From positions 1-64,000 of the forward strand of contig CAXEFP010000996.1 in NCBI GenBank assembly GCA_963995525.1: a DNA stretch of 64,000 nt, written 5' to 3'. Each line of letters starts with the position of its first letter. Position 1 is the first letter of the stretch. This DNA is from Escarpia spicata. Its lineage: Eukaryota; Annelida; Polychaeta; Sabellida; Siboglinidae. Under the pieces are notes generated by a model that ran no database searches, was not told where the DNA came from, and worked only from the letters and a program-made list of their open reading frames with translations. Below, piece after piece: positions 53,154-64,000 of this stretch. A program made the position numbers and the translations under genes.

Positions 53154-56100
53154 GCAAAACATCTATTTGGGGTAAGACCACATTAAGGATCCGTCCGCCG
53201 AAAAAAGTGCACTTAAAATACCGTTATGCTGTGATATGCATAAATTTTGTTCGAAAACTTTGACATGGGACATGTTTGTATCGTGAGTACTGAATGTACT
53301 GCTGCTTTAGACAAGATAAAATATCAAATGGGGATGAGTTTTCACACCTATAACTTACGTAATATGTTCTTGTAACTTACGTGACGGAGATAAAACGGTA
53401 ACATGCATTCCCATTTGTGGTTAATCTAGTTATGTGTGTAGCTTGATATCAGTCTAGCCTTCGTGAAGATTTGTAACATGCAAAACATCTATTTGGGGTA
53501 AGACCACATTAAGGATCCGTCCGCCGAAAAAAGTGCACTTAAAATACCGTTATGCTGTGATATGCATAAATTTTGTTCGAAAACTTTGACATGGGACATG
53601 TTTGTATCGTGAGTACTGAATGTACTGCTGCTTTAGACAAGATAAAACATCAAATGGGGATGAGTTTTCACACCTATAACTTACGTAATATGTTCTTGTA
53701 ACTTACGTGACGGAGATAAAACGGTAACATGCATTCCCATTTGTGGTTAATCTAGTTATGTGTGTAGCTTGATATCAGTCTAGCCTTCGTGAAGATTTGT
53801 AACATGCAAAACATCTATTTGGGGTAAGACCACATTAAGGATCCGTCCGCCGAAAAAAGTGCACTTAAAATACCGTTATGCTGTGATATGCATAAATTTT
53901 GTTCGAAAACTTTGACATGGGACATGTTTGTATCGTGAGTACTGAATGTACTGCTGCTTTAGACAAGATAAAACATCAAATGGGGATGAGTTTTCACACC
54001 TATAACTTACGTAATATGTTCTTGTAACTTACGTGACGGAGATAAAACGGTAACATGCATTCCCATTTGTGGTTAATCTAGTTATGTGTGTAGCTTGATA
54101 TCAGTCTAGCCTTCGTGAAGATTTGTAACATGCAAAACATCTATTTGGGGTAAGACCACATTAAGGATCCGTCCGCCGAAAAAAGTGCACTTAAAATACC
54201 GTTATGCTGTGATATGCATAAATTTTGTTCGAAAACTTTGACATGGGACATGTTTGTATCGTGAGTACTGAATGTACTGCTGCTTTAGACAAGATAAAAC
54301 ATCAAATGGGGATGAGTTTTCACACCTATAACTTACGTAATATGTTCTTGTAACTTACGTGACGGAGATAAAACGGTAACATGCATTCCCATTTGTGGTT
54401 AATCTAGTTATGTGTGTAGCTTGATATCAGTCTAGCCTTCGTGAAGATTTGTAACATGCAAAACATCTATTTGGGGTAAGACCACATTAAGGATCCGTCC
54501 GCCGAAAAAAGTGCACTTAAAATACCGTTATGCTGTGATATGCATAAATTTTGTTCGAAAACTTTGACATGGGACATGTTTGTATCGTGAGTACTGAATG
54601 TACTGCTGCTTTAGACAAGATAAAACATCAAATGGGGATGAGTTTTCACACCTATAACTTACGTAATATGTTCTTGTAACTTACGTGACGGAGATAAAAC
54701 GGTAACATGCATTCCCATTTGTGGTTAATCTAGTTATGTGTGTAGCTTGATATCAGTCTAGCCTTCGTGAAGATTTGTAACATGCAAAACATCTATTTGG
54801 GGTAAGACCACATTAAGGATCCGTCCGCCGAAAAAAGTGCACTTAAAATACCGTTATGCTGTGATATGCATAAATTTTGTTCGAAAACTTTGACATGGGA
54901 CATGTTTGTATCGTGAGTACTGAATGTACTGCTGCTTTAGACAAGATAAAACATCAAATGGGGATGAGTTTTCACACCTATAACTTACGTAATATGTTCT
55001 TGTAACTTACGTGACGGAGATAAAACGGTAACATGCATTCCCATTTGTGGTTAATCTAGTTATGTGTGTAGCTTGATATCAGTCTAGCCTTCGTGAAGAT
55101 TTGTAACATGCAAAACATCTATTTGGGGTAAGACCACATTAAGGATCCGTCCGCCGAAAAAAGTGCACTTAAAATACCGTTATGCTGTGATATGCATAAA
55201 TTTTGTTCGAAAACTTTGACATGGGACATGTTTGTATCGTGAGTACTGAATGTACTGCTGCTTTAGACAAGATAAAACATCAAATGGGGATGAGTTTTCA
55301 CACCTATAACTTACGTAATATGTTCTTGTAACTTACGTGACGGAGATAAAACGGTAACATGCATTCCCATTTGTGGTTAATCTAGTTATGTGTGTAGCTT
55401 GATATCAGTCTAGCCTTCGTGAAGATTTGTAACATGCAAAACATCTATTTGGGGTAAGACCACATTAAGGATCCGTCCGCCGAAAAAAGTGCACTTAAAA
55501 TACCGTTATGCTGTGATATGCATAAATTTTGTTCGAAAACTTTGACATGGGACATGTTTGTATCGTGAGTACTGAATGTACTGCTGCTTTAGACAAGATA
55601 AAACATCAAATGGGGATGAGTTTTCACACCTATAACTTACGTAATATGTTCTTGTAACTTACGTGACGGAGATAAAACGGTAACATGCATTCCCATTTGT
55701 GGTTAATCTAGTTATGTGTGTAGCTTGATATCAGTCTAGCCTTCGTGAAGATTTGTAACATGCAAAACATCTATTTGGGGTAAGACCACATTAAGGATCC
55801 GTCCGCCGAAAAAAGTGCACTTAAAATACCGTTATGCTGTGATATGCATAAATTTTGTTCGAAAACTTTGACATGGGACATGTTTGTATCGTGAGTACTG
55901 AATGTACTGCTGCTTTAGACAAGATAAAACATCAAATGGGGATGAGTTTTCACACCTATAACTTACGTAATATGTTCTTGTAACTTACGTGACGGAGATA
56001 AAACGGTAACATGCATTCCCATTTGTGGTTAATCTAGTTATGTGTGTAGCTTGATATCAGTCTAGCCTTCGTGAAGATTTGTAACATGCAAAACATCTAT

Positions 56101-56413
56101 TTGGGGTAAGACCACATTAAGGATCCGTCCGCCGAAAAAAGTGCACTTAAAATACCGTTATGCTGTGATATGCATAAATTTTGTTCGAAAACTTTGACAT
56201 GGGACATGTTTGTATCGTGAGTACTGAATGTACTGCTGCTTTAGACAAGATAAAACATCAAATGGGGATGAGTTTTCACACCTATAACTTACGTAATATG
56301 TTCTTGTAACTTACGTGACGGAGATAAAACGGTAACATGCATTCCCATTTGTGGTTAATCTAGTTATGTGTGTAGCTTGATATCAGTCTAGCCTTCGTGA
56401 AGATTTGTAACAT
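52502..56413. repeat. Nearly invariant block M162-M173
   Basis: Twelve consecutive monomers (3912 bp) match the consensus except for one C-to-T change at p169 in M164 (AAAATATC, near 53321). The first two monomers also complete the last 4-monomer unit. This is the most uniform stretch in the window. It could reflect very recent amplification of a single monomer or efficient local conversion. Confidence 0.88.
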
Positions 56414-58043
56414 GCAAAACATCTATTTGGGGTAAGACCACATTAAGGATCCGTCCGCCGAAAAAAGTGCACTTAAAATACCGTTATGCTGTGATATGCA
56501 GAAATTTTGTTCGAAAACTTTGACATGGGACATGTTTGTATCGTGAGTACTGAATGTACTGCTGCTTTAGACAAGATAAAACATCAAATGGGGATGAGTT
56601 TTCACACCTATAACTTACGTAATATGTTCTTGTAACTTACGTGACGGAGATAAAACGGTAACATGCATTCCCATTTGTGGTTAATCTAGTTATGTGTGTA
56701 GCTTGATATCAGTCTAGCCTTCGTGAAGATTTGTAACATGCAAAACATCTATTTGGGGTAAGACCACATTAAGGATCCGTCCGCCGAAAAAAGTGCACTT
56801 AAAATACCGTTATGCTGTGATATGCAGAAATTTTGTTCGAAAACTTTGACATGGGACATGTTTGTATCGTGAGTACTGAATGTACTGCTGCTTTAGACAA
56901 GATAAAACATCAAATGGGGATGAGTTTTCACACCTATAACTTACGTAATATGTTCTTGTAACTTACGTGACGGAGATAAAACGGTAACATGCATTCCCAT
57001 TTGTGGTTAATCTAGTTATGTGTGTAGCTTGATATCAGTCTAGCCTTCGTGAAGATTTGTAACATGCAAAACATCTATTTGGGGTAAGACCACATTAAGG
57101 ATCCGTCCGCCGAAAAAAGTGCACTTAAAATACCGTTATGCTGTGATATGCATAATTTTTTTTCGAAAACTTTGACATGGGACATGTTTGTATCGTGAGT
57201 ACTGAATGTACTGCTGCTTTAGACAAGATAAAACATCAAATGGGGATGAGTTTTCACACCTATAACTTACGTAATATGTTCTTGTAACTTACGTGACGGA
57301 GATAAAACGGTAACATGCATTCCCATTTGTGGTTAATCTAGTTATGTGTGTAGCTTGATATCAGTCTAGCCTTCGTGAAGATTTGTAACATGCAAAACAT
57401 CTATTTGGGGTAAGACCACATTAAGGATCCGTCCGCCGAAAAAAGTGCACTTAAAATACCGTTATGCTGTGATATGCATAAATTTTGTTCGAAAACTTTG
57501 ACATGGGACATGTTTGTATCGTGAGTACTGAATGTACTGCTGCTTTAGACAAGATAAAACATCAAATGGGGATGAGTTTTCACACCTATAACTTACGTAA
57601 TATGTTCTTGTAACTTACGTGACGGAGATAAAACGGTAACATGCATTCCCATTTGTGGTTAATCTAGTTATGTGTGTAGCTTGATATCAGTCTAGCCTTC
57701 GTGAAGATTTGTAACATGCAAAACATCTATTTGGGGTAAGACCACATTAAGGATCCGTCCGCCGAAAAAAGTGTACTTAAAATACCGTTATGCTGTGATA
57801 TGCATAACTTTTGTTCGAAAATTTTGACATGGGACATGTTTGTATCGTGAGTACTGAATGTACTGCTGCTTTAGACAAGATAAAACATCAAATGGGGATG
57901 AGTTTTCACACCTATAACTTACGTAATATGTTCTTGTAACTTACGTGACGGAGATAAAACGGTAACATGCATTCCCATTTGTGGTTAATCTAGTTATGTG
58001 TGTAGCTTGATATCAGTCTAGCCTTCGTGAAGATTTGTAACAT
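56414..58043. repeat. Variant cluster M174-M178
   Basis: M174 and M175 have T88G and M176 has the long T-run form. These are alleles otherwise seen about 35 monomers to the left (M139, M140, M142). M178 is unusually divergent, with C57T-like (GTGTAC), A91C-like (ATAACTTTT) and C105T. Confidence 0.75.
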
Positions 58044-59673
58044 GCAAAACATCTATTTGGGGTAAGACCACATTAAGGATCCGTCCGCCGAAAAAGGTGC
58101 ACTTAAAATACCGTTATGCTGTGATATGCATAAATTTTGTTCGAAAACTTTGACATGGGACATGTTTGTATCGTGAGTACTGAATGTACTGCTGCTTTAG
58201 ACAAGATAAAACATCAAATGGGGATGAGTTTTCACACCTATAACTTACGTAATATGTTCTTGTAACTTACGTGACGGAGATAAAACGGTAACATGCATTC
58301 CCATTTGTGGTTAATCTAGTTATGTGTGTAGCTTGATATCAGTCTAGCCTTCGTGAAGATTTGTAACATGCAAAGCATCTATTTGGGGTAAGACCACATT
58401 AAGGATCCGTCCGCCGAAAAAAGTGCACTTAAAATACCGTTATGCTGTGATATGCATAAATTTTGTTCGAAAACTTTGACATGGGACATGTTTGTATCGT
58501 GAGTACTGAATGTACTGCTGCTTTAGACAAGATAAAACATCAAATGGGGATGAGTTTTCACACCTATAACTTACGTAATATGTTCTTGTAACTTACGTGA
58601 CGGAGATAAAACGGTAACATGCATTCCCATTTGTGGTTAATCTAGTTATGTGTGTAACTTGATATCAGTCTAGCCTTCGTGAAGATTTGTAACATGCAAA
58701 ACATCTATTTGGGGTAAGACCACATTAAGGATCCGTCCGCCGAAAAAAGTGCACTTAAAATACCGTTATGCTATGATATGCATAAATTGTGTTCGAAAAC
58801 TTTGACATGGGACATGTTTGTATCGTGAGTACTGAATGTACTGCTGCTTTAGACAAGATAAAACATCAAATGGGGATGAGTTTTCACACCTATAACTTAC
58901 GTAATATGTTCTTGTAACTTACGTGACGGAGATAAAACGGTAACATGCATTCCCATTTGTGGTTAATCTAGTTATGTGTGTAGCTTGATATCAGTCTAGC
59001 CTTCGTGAAGATTTGTAACATGCAAAACATCTATTTGGGGTAAGACCACATTAAGGATCCGTCCGCCGAAAAAGGTGCACTTAAAATACCGTTATGCTGT
59101 GATATGCATAAATTTTGTTCGAAAACTTTGACATGGGACATGTTTGTATCGTGAGTACTGAATGTACTGCTGCTTTAGACAAGATAAAACATCAAATGGG
59201 GATGAGTTTTCACACCTATAACTTACGTAATATGTTCTTGTAACTTACGTGACGGAGATAAAACGGTAACATGCATTCCCATTTGTGGTTAATCTAGTTA
59301 TGTGTGTAGCTTGATATCAGTCTAGCCTTCGTGAAGATTTGTAACATGCAAAACATCTATTTGGGGTAAGACCACATTAAGGATCCGTCCGCCGAAAAAA
59401 GTGCACTTAAAATACCGTTATGCTGTGATATGCATAAATTTTGTTCGAAAACTTTGACATGGGACATGTTTGTATCGTGAGTACTGAATGTACTGCTGCT
59501 TTAGACAAGATAAAACATCAAATGGGGATGAGTTTTCACACCTATAACTTACGTAATATGTTCTTGTAACTTACGTGACGGAGATAAAACGGTAACATGC
59601 ATTCCCATTTGTGGTTAATCTAGTTATGTGTGTAGCTTGATATCAGTCTAGCCTTCGTGAAGATTTGTAACAT
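58044..59673. repeat. 5-monomer higher-order unit, copy 1 (M179-M183)
   Basis: M179 has A53G, M180 G288A plus a private A-to-G near p6 (AAAGCATC), M181 private G78A-like and T94G, and M182 A53G. A53G and G288A recur five monomers later. The unit is 1630 bp. Confidence 0.83.
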
Positions 59674-61303
59674 GCAAAACATCTATTTGGGGTAAGACCA
59701 CATTAAGGATCCGTCCGCCGAAAAAGGTGCACTTAAAATACCGTTATGCTGTGATATGCATAAATTTTGTTCGAAAACTTTGACATGGGACATGTTTGTA
59801 TCGTGAGTACTGAATGTACTGCTGCTTTAGACAAGATAAAACATCAAATGGGGATGAGTTTTCACACCTATAACTTACGTAATATGTTCTTGTAACTTAC
59901 GTGACGGAGATAAAACGGTAACATGCATTCCCATTTGTGGTTAATCTAGTTATGTGTGTAGCTTGATATCAGTCTAGCCTTCGTGAAGATTTGTAACATG
60001 CAAAACATCTATTTGGGGTAAGACCACATTAAGGATCCGTCCGCCGAAAAAAGTGCACTTAAAATACCGTTATGCTGTGATATGCATAAATTTTGTTCGA
60101 AAACTTTGACATGGGACATGTTTGTATCGTGAGTACTGAATGTACTGCTGCTTTAGACAAGATAAAACATCAAATGGGGATGAGTTTTCACACCTATAAC
60201 TTACGTAATATGTTCTTGTAACTTACGTGACGGAGATAAAACGGTAACATGCATTCCCATTTGTGGTTAATCTAGTTATGTGTGTAACTTGATATCAGTC
60301 TAGCCTTCGTGAAGATTTGTAACATGCAAAACATCTATTTGGGGTAAGACCACATTAAGGATCCGTCCGCCGAAAAAAGTGCACTTAAAATACCGTTATG
60401 CTGTGATATGCATAAATTTTGTTCGAAAACTTTGACATGGGACATGTTTGTATCGTGAGTACTGAATGTACTGCTGCTTTAGACAAGATAAAACATCAAA
60501 TGGGGATGAGTTTTCACACCTATAACTTACGTAATATGTTCTTGTAACTTACGTGACGGAGATAAAACGGTAACATGCATTCCCATTTGTGGTTAATCTA
60601 GTTATGTGTGTAGCTTGATATCAGTCTAGCCTTCGTGAAGATTTGTAACATGCAAAACATCTATTTGGGGTAAGACCACATTAAGGATCCGTCCGCCGAA
60701 AAAGGTGCACTTAAAATACCGTTATGCTGTGATATGCATAAATTTTGTTCAAAAACTTTGACATGGGACATGTTTGTATCGTGAGTACTGAATGTACTGC
60801 TGCTTTAGACAAGATAAAACATCAAATGGGGATGAGTTTTCACACCTATAACTTACGTAATATGTTCTTGTAACTTACGTGACGGAGATAAAACGGTAAC
60901 ATGCATTCCCATTTGTGGTTAATCTAGTTATGTGTGTAGCTTGATATCAGTCTAGCCTTCGTGAAGATTTGTAACATGCAAAACATCTATTTGGGGTAAG
61001 ACCACATTAAGGATCCGTCCGCCGAAAAAAGTGCACTTAAAATACCGTTATGCTGTGATATGCATAAATTTTGTTCGAAAACTTTGACATGGGACATGTT
61101 TGTATCGTGAGTACTGAATGTACTGCTGCTTTAGACAAGATAAAACATCAAATGGGGATGAGTTTTCACACCTATAACTTACGTAATATGTTCTTGTAAC
61201 TTACGTGACGGAGATAAAACGGTAACATGCATTCCCATTTGTGGTTAATCTAGTTATGTGTGTAGCTTGATATCAGTCTAGCCTTCGTGAAGATTTGTAA
61301 CAT
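59674..61303. repeat. 5-monomer higher-order unit, copy 2 (M184-M188)
   Basis: M184 (A53G), M185 (G288A) and M187 (A53G) match M179, M180 and M182 at exactly 1630 bp; the G288A sites are near 58656 and 60286. M187 has a private G100A at a CpG. Confidence 0.83.
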
Positions 61304-63911
61304 GCAAAACATCTATTTGGGGTAAGACCACATTAAGGATCCGTCCGCCGAAAAAAGTGCACTTAAAATACCGTTATGCTGTGATATGCATAAATTTTGT
61401 TCGAAAACTTTGACATGGGACATGTTTGTATCGTGAGTACTGAATGTACTGCTGCTTTAGACAAGATAAAACATCAAATGGGGATGAGTTTTCACACCTA
61501 TAACTTACGTAATATGTTCTTGTAACTTACGTGACGGAGATAAAACGGTAACATGCATTCCCATTTGTGGTTAATCTAGTTATGTGTGTAGCTTGATATC
61601 AGTCTAGCCTTCGTGAAGATTTGTAACATGCAAAACATCTATTTGGGGTAAGACCACATTAAGGATCCGTCCGCCGAAAAAAGTGCACTTAAAATACCGT
61701 TGTGCTGTGATATGCATAAATTTTGTTCGAAAACTTTGACATGGGACATGTTTGTATCGTGAGTACTGAATGTACTGCTGCTTTAGACAAGATAAAACAT
61801 CAAATGGGGATGAGTTTTCACACCTATAACTTACGTAATATGTTCTTGTAACTTACGTGACGGAGATAAAACGGTAACATGCATTCCCATTTGTGGTTAA
61901 TCTAGTTATGTGTGTAGCTTGATATCAGTCTAGCCTTCGTGAAGATTTGTAACATGCAAAACATCTATTTGGGGTAAGACCACATTAAGGATCCGTCCGC
62001 CGAAAAAAGTGCACTTAAAATACCGTTATGCTGTGATATGCATAAATTTTGTTCGAAAACTTTGACATGGGACATGTTTGTATCGTGAGTACTGAATGTA
62101 CTGCTGCTTTAGACAAGATAAAACATCAAATGGGGATGAGTTTTCACACCTATAACTTACGTAATATGTTCTTGTAACTTACGTGACGGAGATAAAACGG
62201 TAACATGCATTCCCATTTGTGGTTAATCTAGTTATGTGTGTAGCTTGATATCAGTCTAGCCTTCGTGAAGATTTGTAACATGCAAAACATCTATTTGGGG
62301 TAAGACCACATTAAGAATCCGTCCGCCGAAAAAAGTGCACTTAAAATACCGTTATGCTGTGATATGCATAAATTTTGTTCGAAAACTTTGACATGGGACA
62401 TGTTTGTATCGTGAGTACTGAATGTACTGCTGCTTTAGACAAGATAAAACATCAAATGGGGATGAGTTTTCACACCTATAACTTACGTAATATGTTCTTG
62501 TAACTTACGTGACGGAGATAAAACGGTAACATGCATTCCCATTTGTGGTTAATCTAGTTATGTGTGTAGCTTGATATCAGTCTAGCCTTCGTGAAGATTT
62601 GTAACATGCAAAACATCTATTTGGGGTAAGACCACATTAAGGATCCGTCCGCCGAAAAAAGTGCACTTAAAATACCGTTATGCTGTGATATGCATTAATT
62701 TTGTTCGAAAACTTTGACATGGGACATGTTTGTATCGTGAGTACTGAATGTACTGCTGCTTTAGACAAGATAAAACATCAAATGGGGATGAGTTTTCACA
62801 CCTATAACTTACGTAATATGTTCTTTTAACTTACGTGACGGAGATAAAACGGTAACATGCATTCCCATTTGTGGTTAATCTAGTTATGTGTGTAGCTTGA
62901 TATCAGTCTAGCCTTCGTGAAGATTTGTAACATGCAAAACATCTATTCGGGGTAAGACCACATTAAGGATCCGTCCGCCGAAAAAAGTGCACTTAAAATA
63001 CCGTTATGCTGTGATATGCATAAATTTTGTTCGAAAACTTTGACATGGGACATGTTTGTATCGTGAGTACTGAATGTACTGCTGCTTTAGACAAGATAAA
63101 ACATCAAATGGGGATGAGTTTTCACACCTATAACTTACGTAATATGTTCTTGTAACTTACGTGACGGAGATAAAACGGTAACATGCATTCCCATTTGTGG
63201 TTAATCTAGTTATGTGTGTAGCTTGATATCAGTCTAGCCTTCGTGAAGATTTGTAACATGCAAAACATCTATTTGGGGTAAGACCACATTAAGGATCCGT
63301 CCGCCGAAAAAAGTGCACTTAAAATACCGTTATGCTGTGATATGCATAAATTTTGTTCGAAAACTTTGACATGGGACATGTTTGTATCGTGAGTACTGAA
63401 TGTACTGCTGCTTTAGACAAGATAAAACATCAAATGGGGATGAGTTTTCACACCTATAACTTACGTAATATGTTCTTGTAACTTACGTGACGGAGATAAA
63501 GCGGTAACATGCATTCCCATTTGTGGTTAATCTAGTTATGTGTGTAGCTTGATATAAGTCTAGCCTTCGTGAAGATTTGTAACATGCAAAACATCTATTT
63601 GGGGTAAGACCACATTAAGGATCCGTCCGCCGAAAAAAGTGCACTTAAAATACCGTTATGCTGTGATATGCATAAATTTTGTTCGAAAATTTTGACATGG
63701 GACATGTTTGTATCGTGAGTACTGAATGTACTGCTGCTTTAGACAAGATAAAACATCAAATGGGGATGAGTTTTCACACCTATAACTTACGTAATATGTT
63801 CTTGTAACTTACGTGACGGAGGTAAAACGGTAACATGCATTCCCATTTGTGGTTAATCTAGTTATGTGTGTAGCTTGATATCAGTCTAGCCTTCGTGAAG
63901 ATTTGTAACAT
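61304..63911. repeat. Monomers M189-M196 with many private changes
   Basis: Most of these copies carry unique substitutions: M190 near p72 (GTTGTGC), M192 G35A (BamHI site lost), M193 A89T plus G219T-like (TTCTTTTAAC), M194 T16C-like (CTATTCGG), M195 A241G-like and C297A-like (EcoRV site lost), M196 C105T and A237G-like (GGAGGTAAA). No shared period is visible. The raised private load resembles the less homogenised flank of an array, though the array continues past the window. Confidence 0.75.
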
Positions 63912-64000
63912 GCAAAACATCTATTTGGGGTAAGACCACATTAAGGATCCGTCCGCCGAAAAAGGTGCACTTAAAATACCGTTATGCTGTGATATGCATA
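63912..64000. repeat. Partial terminal monomer M197, cut by the window edge
   Basis: The first 89 bases of a monomer are present, ending inside the hypervariable site. It carries A53G near 63964, as do M179, M182, M184 and M187, so that lineage of copies continues to the right. Confidence 0.9.

Larger units (their letters stand above)
1..64000. repeat. 326-bp satellite DNA array, head-to-tail, about 196.3 copies
   Basis: The window is a single tandem array of a 326-bp monomer in one orientation, from the first base to the last. Copy starts (motif GCAAAACATC) fall at 1, 327, 653 and so on, ending with M197 at 63912. The drift of 15 bases is fully explained by 15 copies of 327 bp. Hand-counted composition of the consensus is 121 G+C in 326 (37%). 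Copies typically differ from consensus at zero to three positions. Stops occur in all frames, and because 326 is not a multiple of three each frame meets all of them, so the array is non-coding. Such arrays normally form constitutive heterochromatin and often centromeres; a centromeric role here is inference. The BamHI site and length resemble the Beta vulgaris pBV satellite, remembered as about 327-328 bp, but this is not verified. Confidence 0.99.

Noticed and set aside
1..64000. Open reading frames within or across monomers
   Set aside because: Stops occur in all frames of both strands in each monomer. The 326-bp period shifts frame from copy to copy, so every frame meets them. No start with a plausible ribosome binding site or Kozak context leads to a long frame.
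1..64000. CRISPR array
   Set aside because: The repeats are 326 bp and directly contiguous, with no unique spacers and no cas genes.
1..64000. rDNA intergenic-spacer subrepeats, which are about 325 bp in some plants such as Vicia faba
   Set aside because: Nearly 200 uninterrupted copies with no rRNA gene or promoter sequence are far beyond a normal spacer. The length similarity alone is weak.
1..64000. Telomeric or interstitial telomere repeat
   Set aside because: No run of TTTAGGG, TTAGGG or similar is present. The single TTTAGAC in each monomer is not a telomere repeat.
1..64000. Artefactual assembly loop repeating one stretch of sequence
   Set aside because: The units carry different private substitutions and indels, and the higher-order period changes along the window. 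A simple loop would give exact copies with one period. Individual duplications, such as 42719-45980, still deserve a read-depth check.

Overview
The whole window is one uninterrupted head-to-tail satellite DNA array. It holds 196 complete copies of a 326-bp monomer plus an 89-bp partial copy at the right end. I found no gene, RNA gene, transposon or unique sequence in it, and every base belongs to the satellite. Monomers are numbered M1 to M197. M1 starts at base 1 with the motif GCAAAACATC, and p1-p326 denote positions within a monomer. A monomer starts every 326 bases, except that 15 copies are 327 bp long. Fourteen of these have one extra A in the A-run at p48-53, and one (M113) has an extra T. 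M197 starts at 63912, which is exactly what 196 x 326 plus 15 predicts, so I see no other net indel.

This is eukaryotic heterochromatin, most likely a centromeric or pericentromeric satellite, and a plant is the best guess. The reasons are the period (326 = 2 x 163, the nucleosome-sized range of plant centromere monomers), about 37% GC, the absence of open frames, copies that are nearly identical, and layered higher-order repeats. A BamHI site (GGATCC, p34-39) is kept in 195 copies. I recall a Beta vulgaris centromeric BamHI satellite (pBV) with monomers of about 327-328 bp. That is a good candidate for the family, but I cannot compare sequences here, so the species call is tentative.

Layout, by shared diagnostic variants: M1-M18 (1-5868), a 9-monomer higher-order repeat (HOR) in two copies; M19-M26 (5869-8476), near-consensus; M27-M54 (8477-17604), a 14-monomer HOR in two copies, followed by a shortened third copy M55-M61; M65-M78 (20865-25428), a 7-monomer repeat in two copies; M80-M103 (25755-33584), an 8-monomer HOR in three copies of exactly 2610 bp; M111-M131 (35868-42718), a decayed 7-monomer periodicity; M132-M141 (42719-45980), a 5-monomer duplication of 1631 bp; M151-M163 (48916-53153), a 4-monomer HOR in three copies, the middle one enlarged by a hybrid monomer; M162-M173 (52502-56413), a nearly invariant block; M179-M188 (58044-61303), a 5-monomer duplication; M189-M197, a tail with more private mutations.

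No genes work together here. What the window does record is how a satellite evolves. Local duplications of 4 to 14 monomers spread variants over limited distances, one monomer is an apparent unequal-exchange product, variation is concentrated in two short low-complexity sites, and the monomer itself looks like an ancient dimer of two diverged halves of about 163 bp.
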